From Polytrichum commune (taxonomy: Eukaryota > Streptophyta > Polytrichopsida > Polytrichales > Polytrichaceae), in assembly GCA_950295325.1 (NCBI GenBank), contig OX485804.1:37326001-37390000 (forward strand): a stretch of 64,000 bases of DNA, in the 5' to 3' direction. The notes beneath the pieces are model-generated. The model saw nothing but the letters and a program-made list of their open reading frames with translations, ran no database searches and was not told the DNA's origin. Both the position numbers and the translations under genes were made by a program. Shown one piece after another: positions 24,388-36,496 of the stretch (its first letter is position 1; each line of letters starts with the position of its first letter).

Positions 24388-26419
24388 ATGACAACATCTA
24401 TTCAAGCCAAGTTATCGACCTCATAATCCATCTTATTGAGGTTATAATCCAATTATAAGATCAGGGTTGAGGTTTGGGTGGGAACCTATATTGTCTCTGA
24501 CCTCAACCTATATTGTCATCTAAAATTCAGATACTGGAGTATGAAAGCAAGGATTGAGGTTGGGGTGGCTTTGCACTAAGGAGGCCTTGCCTTACTTTCA
24601 GGCTACTTTAAGATCAATTAGTAAGCATGAACGCCTGACAAATTATGCACTTGACAGCCGGAATGTGCTAAAAACCAAAACTACATTTAACTTGAAGGAA
24701 TTTTTGAGAAAGCACAGATTCCCAAAACCCAGAAGTTGGGAGCCTCTGGTGATAGAAGCAAAGGCCTGTCATGCAAAGGGAGAAGCCAGAAGCCAGAAGC
24801 CAAACATGTGGAAGAACATATAAAAGTATATATAATAGTCCTTGCCCACAGAGATATCCACTCGACAAGTGTCCTGCCAGTTGAACTTGATACCAATCCA
24901 ATGACATGACTATGAAAGTTGTCCTTCCATAGGTATTCTACAGTCCTGTGATGCAAGGACAACTGGCAGGGGCAAAAAAACACCCTCTTTCATCGAAGCC
25001 TAATAACTGAGTGAGCAAGGAAGGGCACGTCACTCTCTTAAGAGACTGAGTGGTCAATATATTATATTCTATGTGCACACATCGTGCTTCAGCCACTGAC
25101 ATTAGAACCAGCCATTCAAGCTAACTTAACCCTCTAGGAGACGAACGGAAGTAGTTCAACACTATTTCAGTTGTGTGACAATTTACCTTGACTGTTACAT
25201 GTATCTCATAGTTTCACAACAAAAGATTCGTCTTCATTCGGTTTGTTTATCATGTTCTTCAACTTCTACGAATTAGATCTACACAATGAAACTTGTGTTG
25301 CATTAGCAAATCTATTATGAAGCGTCGACCAAAATCAGATATCTTGTGATTTAGTTATGATTATCAAAAGTGCATGTGTGTTGTATTTTTAAAATGAATA
25401 CCTAGCTCCTCCTAATTGTGTTGACTATTGAGTCTGGAGTGGTTCATAAGTTTTGAACACATGGACAAATCTCCTTTAGACACATGTCTTTGTTGGGATC
25501 CATTCATAGAAATCCTAACCACACACCACTCAAATATAGGTATCCAATTAATATAAACGGCTGAATAAGGCTTCAATCTCACTTAGATCTTAACATATGC
25601 ACCAGAAACAAATGGTATGAACCAGGGACACATCTGGAAAACCATACTCCAAGACTTGATCAGCATAGATTCTCCTTGCTGGCATTTGCAGACAAGGAGG
25701 TTGTAATGGCCATCCCAAGATTTCAATATTTTAGCAGGCTGAACTTACAGGATGCATCATTCCAACACCAACTGGACTCCAGAGTGTTTTGATTGATTTC
25801 ACTTGGTAGTTGCACAGGAACTTGCAGTTGATTAGAGAGCAACAGCTACCTCGGTTGTAAGGTCTTGATTACTTGTACATTCCACGACGGTCTACTACGT
25901 CAACAAACCCGTGCTTTGTGTGAACTGTTGCTGGAAGGCCTCAAATCGGTACTTGAAAAGAGATCATAGTGACGCCGATGCCTAACAACCAGTACCGGTT
26001 TTACCATGTCCTCACTGGTAAACAAGTTAGATATATTTCAAAAGTCCTGTTAGTACATATGCATATCATTTACGACCCTTCTCAAGAAAGATGCTACTAC
26101 AAAGGACTGCCAAGATGATTTTATCACTGTTACATATAAAATCACTGCCACATAAAGGAGTTGACGAACTTAGGGCATATGTTATACACGTACTTAGAGG
26201 ACCGAGGGATTCTTGCAATAGAACTCTAGTGGAGTTTTACAGGGGCGAGATACTATGGCATTCTTGCACTACCACTTAAGATGTAAGGTGTCAGAAACGA
26301 AATCACTGCAGTAGCAGTTCAGTGAAATAAGCGAACAGCATTAAAAATTTCTGTAGGACCAGATCTGCAAGTTCATATAGAAACCCACTGTTCACAAAGC
26401 TACTGTTAAGGATTAGCTC
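24388..26419. other. Flank downstream of the snurportin gene; GC-intermediate, unassigned
   Basis: The segment is less AT-rich than the transposon-dominated DNA. Open frames exist on both strands at 24,554-24,983 (89 plus-strand codons, 98 minus-strand codons), none with a recognisable domain. It could contain 3' untranslated or decayed exonic sequence of the minus-strand locus. Confidence 0.3.
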
Positions 26420-27161
26420 TCGTCAAGCAAGGCGTTTGATACTCAACTCACTGTACAATCCTTGACATTTGCACTATCCATAATATAAAGCTACCAGTCC
26501 ATGCAGCTACAGTAACATAAATTCTACATTCAATTTGAAGAACTCCAAAACAGGTTATACTGTTTATTGATCCACAAGCCTCCCACACCAATGGATGGCA
26601 ATCTGGAGGTAGCTGATGTGACTGACTACAAGAACCCATCAGCTTGAAATGGATGAGAACAGACTCAAGCACTCTCAGTGTGCTTGATTTAGCAAGCTAA
26701 AATCAAGTCTCTGTATCTTGACTGGACTGTCAAATATATGCATAAAAATAATCTTGTGAATATGCTTGTATACAACTCGGTGCACGTTTTCTGACCTGAA
26801 CTTGTGGGGCTCAGAATCACATGCTCCATGTATCTTAAAATTGCCACATGGGTTGCAGTCCAGGAATCAGGAGTCTCCAACTTCATTGGCAAAGACGCCA
26901 CAGAAGCATTGTTTGGCAATCAGAAGTTAGACATCTCGCCAATATGCTGGGATGGTCTTTCTAATGGCATGATACAATTTCCACCATTTAGATCAATTAT
27001 CCAATTAATCTGAGTGGGAAGCCCTTCTGTTAAGAACTTCAAAACAATAAGGTCAGGTTGCCGAACATCATCAAAACCCTTAAAAACTGCAGATGTGATG
27101 AAGTTGATCAATGTCTTCAAATAAGCCCTCCAACGTGTTGAGTTTGTTTACATTGAACTGC
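26420..27161 (-). other. Probable 3' untranslated region of the snurportin gene
   Basis: Follows the stop codon of the snurportin homologue on the same strand. The polyadenylation site cannot be placed. The segment holds a long minus-strand frame (27,120 to about 26,740) interrupted by a single TGA at 26,920-26,922, containing FLTEGLPTQINWIIDLNGG. I do not recognise it. It could be chance, or a decayed coding exon. Confidence 0.4.
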
Positions 27162-30100
27162 TTAGGCCATGGAAAGGTCGCCTTCTTCATCAGAGGCTTC
27201 AATGGCTGCCAAAAGATCTTGGATTGTCAATTGGTTGTGTCGGGCTGCATACTGGAAAAGAATCTGAGCCAACCACAATATGTTCAATTTATTGAATGGA
27301 ATGATGAATTATAAATGAAGGAGAATTTGAATGAAGACCTCTTCAAAACACACCTTTCAGAAGGAAAAGGTCAACTATTTATTACTAGAAAAGGCAAATT
27401 TCTCCACAGTATATGCATCTTGACACGACTGTAGGAATCTATATACAACGGCAGGCGTGGTGGTGGTGGTGGTGGTGGTCACCCCGCCATTCCCCACCGT
27501 TCTTGGCTAAACACCAAAAGAGTTTCCAAAGGAAAAGGGCCACATGCCAAAGAGTCCTTCCTAAAACAAACATGTGACAAAAGAAAGGAGAAAAATGTGG
27601 AAATGTGAGGGACTACAAGTGCAATAGGTGGATATGATAGGGGAAACCCAGGGGAGGTGGCGGACATGGAGCCAAGGTGACTGGACATAGCATGGGTGGG
27701 GGGTATGATAACAGGTCGGGCAGGCATGCATATGTCATGTACACAAGCATGTGGAGCATATGGGCATGGGCACAGGGGCATTAATTGCATGGGCATATGG
27801 GCGTATGGGTGACTCAAAATATTGGTTCATATGCACATGTACAATGGGGCAGGATGGACATAGAGTTGCCATGATATTCATCCATATAACCGGGTGCAAT
27901 GGGCCAGGTCCAAACTACACTAAATAATCCTACTACTGTGGGCCACAGTAATTTTCAATCCACACTAAATTTCTTGTAGAAAATTAGCGGGGGCCACATT
28001 AATTGGTTTTCTAGAAAATTAGTGTGGGCAATTATTTCATTTTGTGCTACTTTTGTCCTATAACTAATATTCAATGTGCTGGTCAGATGTCTTCATGAAG
28101 ACTTAGGGGATGGCCTGGGGTCTTGGACCCATGGTAATTCAACCTTCACTAGAAAATTAGTGTGGCCCACGCTAATTATTTCCAAGCCAATTTTCCACCC
28201 AACCTAATAGGACTATTTAGTGTAGTTGTATATTAAATTCCAACAGACGACTACCGTGGTACAGATCTCACGATAAGATAAGTTCTACTCCACAATAAAA
28301 TTCCAGGGACTAAATAACTGGGTGTGACAAACTAAACCTTTGTGCAGCTGTCAGCACGACGTGATCGGTTGTTATTTGCGGGTCCTTGTAAATGGATGTC
28401 AGCAACTAAGGGCTTCCCTTCCTCCAAGCTGAGTCCTTGATCTCCAACTGCAAATCGCAAAAGCATTCCAGGCTTCAGGTGCTGGGCATTCTGCACCACC
28501 CACGAAAAAATAACATAAGCAACACCAATAAAATCAGCACTCTTGGTGCACTTAGAGTCCTAGGAGGTGAAATGGACAATCACTAACTCCCTGAGAAGAT
28601 GTCAAGCTCCTCAAGGGTGGACCTTACTCTGTAGCCTATGAACAGCACTCAAAGTGGTAGACATGGTCTCAAATTTATTTTCTTGAAAAACCGGAGCAGA
28701 TTATTAAAGCTGCATATTTGATAATCTGTTGATTAAACGCACATGACAGATAAGGTGGATGAAAAGTACAAAGGAAAAGATAAAACCTGCTCAATGAAAT
28801 CAGAAGGCAGGGTACCCAATACGACAGGAGGATCATCACTTGTGACCACTGTGCCATCACTTTGAAGCTCTAGCACCAACTGAAACACAAATAGTTTAGC
28901 CAGTCAGACAAGATGTAATACAGAAGCTATTCTAACCCGATGGAATCAGATGTGATATACTAGTATTTATGAACACTCCAAGGTCCTGACTCAGAAAGAT
29001 ACAGCTGAGACAACTTTGCTTTTCAAATACATCGTTTCACATGTACAAAGACACCTCCCACCATGCGGCATTGTGTACATAAAGAGAGAACCCAAGAACA
29101 ATATTCTTGCTTCTTCCCTTGGTTCTAGGATTTAAAATAAGTCTCCTAATTGATCATTTCTAAACAGACTCCAGAGAGAATTGACTCGGATGAGACATTA
29201 CTTAACTCATCATTTCTGAGAAAATGGATCACAAAAGGTAAAATAAATTGAAGCTGTAGGACCAACTGACACAACTCCAAATTGGAACATCACAGATGTT
29301 GGGGGGCATTAGGTGAACCGATGAAATAGATGATTAGATCTTTCTAAATGTACGTTTCTCACAATTATTAGATCACATCCTTAAAGAAACTGTCATAAGT
29401 ATGCTTTTAACAGTATCCTTCAGCAACCCTTGACATGCTTTTGACAGTTTCTTCAAATTATGACTAGTGATGATCATTTTCATCTCACAACTCCTCTTGT
29501 GATGGTGATTGTAGAGATTCATACCTGTTGATAGGCAGGCACATTCCCCTGGCTGTCCGTGTCCAACAAATACTGACAGCAATGGACATCCTTCCAAACA
29601 AGTACCAATGGGGTAAGACCCAATTCATAATGTGCATGCCTGTCCCCCAAGCAACATAGAAAATATTAGGACAGTGATATGCAGGTACATGATCTGGAAT
29701 AAGGTCCATAATTTCTTGGTGATGTTCTGTTCAAATATGAGTCTTTGTATAAAGGAATTGGCACATAAGAAGAGACGGATGCACCTGTTGTAAAAAAGCA
29801 CTCCGTCCCTTTCAAAGGGTACAGGTCCACTGTAAACAGTCTGTAAACCAGTTGAATTGCATTCATAAACTGGAACAATACTGAACTTGTAGCGGTGATG
29901 AGCTGAGGGAGCACTAAGAGCACCAGTTTCAGCTAACTTTGAATTCATCCAAAAGAACCGAAATTCTGCAGTGCAATCATAGAGAGAGTAGCCACGCCAG
30001 CACATCATGTCGATCACATAGTATGTTTGGTCAGGCTGTCAAAACATACCCAAGTCAAATCAGAGAACATTCCAATTCCAATTCTGTACTATCCCATTCA

Positions 30101-33100
30101 TTGAAGAGATTCCAGCCTCCAGGGGAGGAATGGTCTTGAAGAGGTCAATTCTAATGTGAATTTTCTCCACACAATTTAATGGCAAGATGTACATATTTGT
30201 GTGTGCTAACACAATTAGTGGCAATGCCACACCAGATTAGAAGGTAGGTTTTAATGTGTACAAAGAAAACACAAGCCATACAGCTCAGGGCAAGTACACC
30301 TTTTATAGAAGATTCCATCAGCTAAGATATAACTTACACAGATTGGATGCAGGCGTAACACATATAGAATCCGAGGGTACCATATTCCAAATTCACAGGA
30401 ACATTTGAAGATTGGAAACATCAGGTTTGGCTGTACCTCATGGAAAATACAGTCAAGGATGCAGTATACATGCGACCCTGCTGCAACTTCCTTCGTTCTG
30501 GCACCATTGGGTAGTGCAGAAGGGAAGTAATGTAGTGTGCGGCCATTTCGTTGCCGGCTTACTGTGACACCATTAGCTGCTATAACAAGACAACGCTGGC
30601 CTGCTGGCCTTGCCATGATATACCTGATATTCAAAGAATTGCATTAGTGAAAAGGAACAGAAGCTTCAGCCTGTGCAGAAAATTCCACTCGTTCTTACCA
30701 GGAGATTTACAAGCCAAAATCCTTCCTCTAAAACATCACTATCGACAAGCACTAAGGTCCCCTTTACACTAGAGGTAGAATAACTACGCAATGACTAACA
30801 AGAATCAGTACTTGGAGGAAAAACCTGTGAATACTATTGCTTGCTCTACTCTAGACCAAAATTTTCGAAGTTACAAAAAGAATCTCAAATGACATGGAGT
30901 CTACATAAGTCCACATGCTACATAGAGTCAGGAAAATGGCATGTGTCCAATGGTTTTCAGGAGCTTGTAGCCAATTGATCACATTCAACTGCTTTATAAT
31001 ATAGAATATTGTAAACTGAATGAATTGGATATTATTACAGTAAAGTATTTGCTGCTACTTTGCACTAATCATCAAAACTCCATTTCCAAAGATACTGAAG
31101 ACATCACAGCAGCGCTCAAACAAGTATGTTGTGGTGAGTACCAGTCTTTCTTAAGGTGAAGGGGGATGTCCACTATCCACTCAGGTAACATCAACTGTTG
31201 TGAATAAAACTCCCTTGCCCTCCACCCCTTGAGTCTTGCACCTTCTAAAAGTACTTTGCGCTTGCTCCCTGGGCTGCTTTCAGCCTCTTCACTGCCCACC
31301 TGAAATTCAATCAGATGAGACTAATTCAGTGTATCAGGAAAACCTGTGAGTGCATGCTTCAACTTCGTACTACCTAATAGATCACAGTCTGCATCGGTCA
31401 CTTGTTTGGAACCCTAAGCTGGTTAATTTGAGAATTGCTTACTTTTCTTTCTTTTTTGACATTCTGCTCACAATATACTTAAACAATCAAAAACAGCCGT
31501 GCTGAGATGCTCCTTCCCAATGTGTGAAAGGACAAAGGTGTGGCCATTTCGATTGCAACAACAGTGTTCTTTAAATTTCTGTCTAGATGGAAGACTAATC
31601 TCACAACTTCATTCAAGCTCCACAGAAGGGAAAAACCATTTTTTAAATGCCATTCACCACGAGGAATCTAAATGAACTGACCTGTGTGTCATCTCTTCCA
31701 CTGTAATCACCCACTCCTTCCGTTTCAGAGGCTTGCGAATTGAACTGGTGTTGCTTCGCATAAGAAACAACAGAATTTCAGAACAGCTCCAGGGATACAA
31801 TCTGCCCAAAGAATTTTGTGACTCAAGACAAAGGGCACATTCAAAATATTCTGGAAAACAGGATTCACTGAGCCATTTCCAAACAATTGAGGAGGTTGCA
31901 TACAATCTCATAAGACAGAAACGACCCCTACATTTTTCTATCATGAGATTGGATTGGTGTTGATTCACACAAGAAACGAATAAAACTTCAAAAAGGCTAC
32001 AGAGACGCAAACAGCCCAAAGGATTTTGTGATTGAAGACAGAAAGCACACTCAGAAGTCTTCAAGAAAACAAGGTTTAATGCACCATTTACAAACAAATA
32101 GAAGGTTGCACAAACTATCATAACATAAACAACCCCTACATTCTTCCATCAGGTGGATTGAATCAGTGTTGCTTCACGTAAGAAACCGATAGAATTTCAG
32201 AACAGCTAAAGGGATGCAAACAGCCCCATGAATTTCTGTGATTGAAGACAAAAGGCATTTTCAAAGTTAGTCATGAGAAAAGGGTTTACTGCATCATTTA
32301 TGAACAATTAGAGAGGTCTCAAGAAATCTCACAAGCCGAAACAACCCTAAATTCTTCCATCAGGTGGGTTGAATTGCTGTTGCTTCACATAACAAACCAA
32401 TAGCAACTCAGAACAGCTACAGAGCCAACGGCCCAAAGGATATTTGTGATTAAGACAGAAGGCACGTTCACAATTATTCTTGAAAACAGGGTTCAATGCA
32501 CCATTTACAAACAACTAAGGAGGTCGCACAAAATCTTACAAGACAGAAACAGCCCCTATATTCTTCCATAAGGTGGCTTGAACTGCTGTTTCTTCCCATA
32601 AGAAACTGATCTAAGAATTGCAGCCACAAGGATGCTAATGGCCCAAAAAAATTTGTGATTGAAGACAGCAGGCACATTATAAATTATTCATGAAAACACC
32701 AACCCCTCCCATTTCAGAGGCTTGTGAACGAAACTGGTGTTGCTTCACAAAAAAGAAAGAGAATGTAAGAACAGCTATAGTGATACAAATAACCCAAATA
32801 ATTTCATGATTGAAGACAAAAGGCACATTCATGATTTTTCACCTAAACAGGATTTACTGCACCATTTACAAACAAATGAGGTGGCATAAACCTCATAACA
32901 AAGAAACAACCCCTACATTCTTCCATCAGGTGAATTGAACTGCTGTTGCTTCACATAAGAAGCAGATAGAATTTCAGAACGGCTATATGTGAGAAAACGG
33001 CCAAAAGGATTATGTGCTTAAAGAGAGAAGCCACATTCAAAATTGATCATGAAAACAGGGTTAACTGCACCATTTAAGAACTAAGGAGGTTGCTTAAAAT

Positions 33101-33934
33101 CCCATAACACATAAACGATCCCTGCATTCTTCCATCAGGTGATTTGAACCAGTGTTGCTTCACATAAGAAACCATTAGACTTTCAGAGATGCCAAAGGCC
33201 AAAAGGATTTTGTAATTGAAGACAGAAGGCACTTTCAGAAACATTAATGAAAGCAGGGTTCACTGCACCATTTACAAACAATTAAGGAGGTCACACAAAA
33301 TCTCACAAGACAGAAAACGACTTCTACATTCTTCAATCAGATGTATTGAACTGGTGCTGTTCCACAAAGCAACCAACAAGATTTCAGAACGTCTCCAGAG
33401 ATGCAAATGGCCCAAAGGATTCTTTGATAGAAGACAGAGGCACATTCAATATTATTCATGAAAATAGGGTTTAATGCACCATTTACAAGCAATTAAAGAG
33501 ACCGCATAACATCTCATAACACAGAAATGACCCCTGCATTCTTTCATCAGGTGGATTGAACAGGTGTTGCCTCACATAAGAAACCAATAGAAAACAGGGA
33601 TCACTGCACCATTTACATACAAATTAAGGAGGTCTCATAAAACATCATAAGACAGGAACAACACCTTTATCCTTCCAATCAGGTAGAAACTGATTCTCAC
33701 CTCCAGCTCAGCAATGCAGCTTTCTTCAGTGTAATCTCCATGCTGCAAGGGTGATAAGGGAGGACTGAGTGCAGCACCAGCCGTAGCCAGCTGCCGGGCA
33801 TGATGCTGCAGGTCCCGTCGCCCTTGCTTTTGACGCTGCAATGCAACCTCTCGCCTCTTCTGTTGATCGGAGATGACCCGCTTGTGCACCCGGGGTGCAG
33901 CACCTGGTCCTACTGGTCCCGCCATTGCCGCCAA
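27162..33934 (-). CDS. SNUPN: Snurportin-1 homologue (nuclear import adaptor for m3G-capped snRNPs), nine coding exons
   Basis: Adaptor that binds the trimethylguanosine cap of U snRNPs and links them to importin-beta for nuclear import. Minus-strand coding exons: 33934-33701, 31744-31682, 31299-31142, 30623-30437, 30035-29785, 29639-29525, 28879-28787, 28490-28338, 27263-27162. All introns are GT-AG and phases match, giving 451 codons. Residues about 14-50 (QQKRREVALQRQKQGRRDL..HARQLA) fit the importin-beta-binding domain. Residues 137 on (LPEWIVDIP..KKDWYIMARP) start the cap-binding domain; ILDCIFHE, then PDQTYYVIDMMCWRGYSLYD and GVLFYNR are close to human snurportin. W152 and W313 lie where the cap-contacting tryptophans of the human protein are expected (from memory). 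Exon 8 could instead read through to a TAG at 28,332-28,334, but splicing at AAG|GTTTAG joins the plausible C-terminus ILFQYAARHNQLTIQDLL. Exon 2 (63 nt, symmetric) is the least certain. A second ATG at 33,925 is possible. Confidence 0.93.
27454..27480 (+). repeat. GGT microsatellite in intron 8 of the snurportin gene
   Basis: Seven to eight GGT (ACC on the gene strand) repeats. Downstream (27,725-27,810) lies a GCATATGGGCATGGGCA-type short imperfect repeat, also intronic. Confidence 0.8.
27913..28227. mobile_element. MITE, ACTACACTAAATAGTCCTAT-type ends, copy 2, inside intron 8 of snurportin
   Basis: Left AACTACACTAAATAATCCTA and right TAGGACTATTTAGTGTAGTT are inverted repeats. The interior is shared with 21,361-21,671 and 61,578-61,850. 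It lies between exon 8 (ends 28,338) and exon 9 (starts 27,263), thereby enlarging the last coding intron. Confidence 0.8.
31745..33690. repeat. 209-bp tandem array (about 10 units) filling intron 1 of the snurportin gene
   Basis: Anchors of the type GGTGTTGCTTCACATAAGAA occur near 31,751, 31,960, 32,169, 32,380, 32,589, 32,740, 32,946, 33,155, 33,360 and 33,567. Spacing is 205-211 bp except one unit of 151 bp. Each unit also has a CCCTACATTCTTCCATCAGG-type block, CAAAGGATTTTGTGATTGAA, AAAACAGGGTTCACTGCACC and CATTTACAAACAA. On the gene strand each unit carries CAACACCAG|TTCAA, the same string as the exon 2 acceptor. Confidence 0.9.
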
Positions 33935-33959
33935 TATATGAATCAGATACTTTGAATTT

Positions 33960-35250
33960 CAAAAATCTCCTTCCCTCATTCCAGCCTCCCGCATATCCCT
34001 GGATCCGTCACCTTCAATCACATCCCATGTTTCCTCACGAAGCAATCTTCCGGTATGTCTAGAACAGAGAAAATAACTCTGCAAATGTGTATTCTCGAAT
34101 TCTACATTCACCTTCCGACCTTAGCTCCCATAATACACCTTCCTCCTGCAATTGCGGTATAAGATGACTTGCTTGATGTCAAGAAAGTCCAGAAAGGCTC
34201 CAAGCAAGAGGACAGAAATCCTTTAATACAAATCTAAACCTTAAACCATAAACCCTAAAGGCAAATGGCTCAATGCACATACAAGTGAGTAAAATTCAAA
34301 ATCCTCCTCCACTCATTCTGAGCACTTAAATTCTTTCAATACACATTCAGATAGTTCAAAATGTCATGTCATCCGCATTCAACCACATCGCATGTATCCT
34401 CACGAAGCGATCTTTCAATACACATTCACATAAACTTCAAGAATATAAACTCTTCAAATATGTAGTCTAGAATTCTACATTCACATTCCCACCTTAGCTC
34501 TCGAATGCTGCCCTTAGCTCCCACGACACACCCTCCCTCGTCCAATTGCAGTACTATGATGTGACGGACTCGCTTGACATCAAGCGTGCCCAGAGAGGCT
34601 CCAAGCAAGAGGACAGGAATCCTTCAATATCAGTAAACCCTAAACCCAACACCCTGAAAGAAAATGATTCAATGCACATACAAGTAAAAGAATCCTGCGC
34701 CCGGGCCCAAACTTCAAAAATCTCCTCCTCTCATTCTGACAACATAACTCCTTCAATACACATTCCGATAGATCACATTAAATTTCACATTTCAACCGCA
34801 TCACATGTATTCTCGTGCAGCAATCTTTCACTACAAATTCACACAAATATCAAAAAAATAAACTCTGCGGATATGCATCCTCAAATTCTACTTTCACCTT
34901 CTAATCTTAGCTCCCATAATACATATAAAAATCACTGCCAACCGTTCTGACCACATAAAATCTGTCAATACACATTCAGATAGTTCACATAAAATTCACA
35001 TCCAACCACATGGCATATATCCTCATGTAGAGATCTTTGAATACACAATCACATAGAAGCTAAGAAAATAAACTCTGCGAATGTGTATTCTCGAATCTGC
35101 CTTCACCTTCTAACCTCAGCATTCATAATACACCCTCCCTCGTGCAATGTTCAGTAAGGCTCCAATCAAGTGGAGAAAATTTCTTCAATACCAATCTAAA
35201 CCCTAAACCCTAAACCTGAAACCTGATGAAAATGGTTCCGTGCAGATTCA
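33960..35250. repeat. Diverged direct repeats with telomere-like blocks upstream of the snurportin start codon
   Basis: Anchors of the type AAACTCTGCRAATRTGYATTCTCGAATTC recur at about 34,075, 34,447, 34,860 and 35,069. They are each followed by CATTCACCTTC..ACCTTAGCTCCCATAATACA and, in most, AGAGAGGCTCCAAGCAAGAGGACAG-like sequence, then a CTAAACCCTAAAC block. Periods are about 372, 413 and 210 bp, the last unit being shortened. The CCCTAAA blocks (34,232-34,260, 34,625-34,645, 35,195-35,215) are plant telomere type; they could be telo-box regulatory sites or relics of repair. Confidence 0.75.
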
Positions 35251-35287
35251 AGCAACAGAATCGTAATGAGTAAGAAAGAAAGAGTAC

Positions 35288-35427
35288 CCCGCCAATGTGT
35301 GATGATGGATTGCTCCAGTGCGATGCATTAGCCTGTAATAAGAAATGCCAAATGGCTCATCCAGAGATGGACTTTACAAGAGACAGCTAATTGATATCGT
35401 TCAACCAGCGGCAATGCATTACTTACA
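35288..35427 (-). promoter_or_regulatory. Possible 5' untranslated exons of the snurportin gene
   Basis: On the minus strand CTCAAT|GTAAGT at 35,427/35,426 is a strong donor. It is followed after 94 bp by the acceptor TTATTACAG|GC (exon from 35,332) and a donor GCGGG|GTACTC at 35,288/35,287. These could be leader exons spliced to the start-codon exon at 33,934, but there is no coding signal to support them and the promoter is not placed. Confidence 0.25.
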
Positions 35428-35936
35428 TTGAGCACTGTGCCAATCGCATGGCTACATCAAGAATTTGGCGACAGACTCGCGAGAAAATAGATTCTCACAT
35501 CATGACTTGGAAAATCTCAGTTCGATGAGACCCTACTTTGAACCCTAACCCCCCGAACCAATTCCGGAAGCCTCAAAGAGATACATGCCCCGCTACCGTC
35601 CCAGTCATATCTCCACTCGCCCACTCCACAAGCACCTCCAAACCCTCTTTAATGGCAATGCAATATTTGAGGAGGATTTGAAACTGGGTCCTACTCCAAC
35701 AAACTCCGGGTTCGAAACATGAAAGTCCGTAGGGGGTCAATGTACAACATATATGCACAATTTTCTACAAGCTTCGTGAGGTTTTGAATTCATTTTTTTT
35801 TAAGTTTGGGAGTTTGAAATTTTATGTAGTATCAATCATCACTTATTTGATTGGTCAGAAGTTCTACAAAATCCCATGTGTCACCTTTCAAAAATTAGCA
35901 TTTTGGTACTAAAATGTTGAACTTGTTTGTCACCTA

Positions 35937-36494
35937 CTCCCTCCGTTTCATATCAAAAGTTACGTTTGGACATAATTTGCGTTACGAAACAAAAGATACG
36001 TTTGGTGAAATTTATTTCAAACTTCGTCAAACGAATTGGAATGTTGCTATAAACAATGTAAATGTTGTTGCTGATGAACTACCAAGTCAATCAACTAACA
36101 ATTTACACTTATTTAACAATTGATATTTGAACTCAACCTAAACCCAAACATCAACACGGTTTTATGTGTATCATTCGTCAATGGTGATGAACGGGCGTGT
36201 TGCCTTCAACAAATTCACGAGCATTCCTAACGATTTATGCCAAACAACGCAAAGTGTGAGGAAGTTCGCCCCTGCGTTGCAACGCTGCCTTTCGGTGCCA
36301 TCTGCCCAAAATGACGGGCTTCCAATGAAATTGGTGTTTAAAAAAAAATTGATTTTTTTTGGGACACCCCTAGCTCACCGGAAAGTGCTTAGTGAGAGCT
36401 ATACAACGCACACAATTTCGTGCTAAAAATGTGAAAAATGACCTTAATCCCACATATTTAGTGAAACGTAACTTTTGATATGAAACGGAGGGAG
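35937..36494. mobile_element. Stowaway/mariner-type MITE, 558 bp
   Basis: Ends CTCCCTCCGTTTCATATCAA and TTGATATGAAACGGAGGGAG are perfect inverted repeats extending to CAAAAGTTACG, flanked on both sides by TA (35,935-35,936 and 36,495-36,496), the Tc1/mariner target duplication. This CTCCCTCCGT end is common in plant Stowaway elements. An 86-codon frame at 36,166-36,426 shows no transposase motif I recognise. It lies in the upstream flank of the snurportin gene. Confidence 0.9.
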
Positions 36495-36496
36495 TA

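Noticed and set aside
31654-32121. 155-codon minus-strand frame across exon 2
   Set aside because: It runs in a different frame from exon 2 and crosses array units; the splice-consistent frame is the shorter exon.
33635-33700. Continuation of exon 1 into LEVRISFYLIGRIK
   Set aside because: A strong donor (GAG|GTGAGA) precedes it and the sequence is the start of the intronic repeat; the family has no such segment.
35573-35758. Minus-strand 61-codon frame and a tRNA B-box-like GGTTCGAAAC upstream of snurportin
   Set aside because: No A box at the right distance, no tRNA fold, no tail or target duplication; the frame has no domain.
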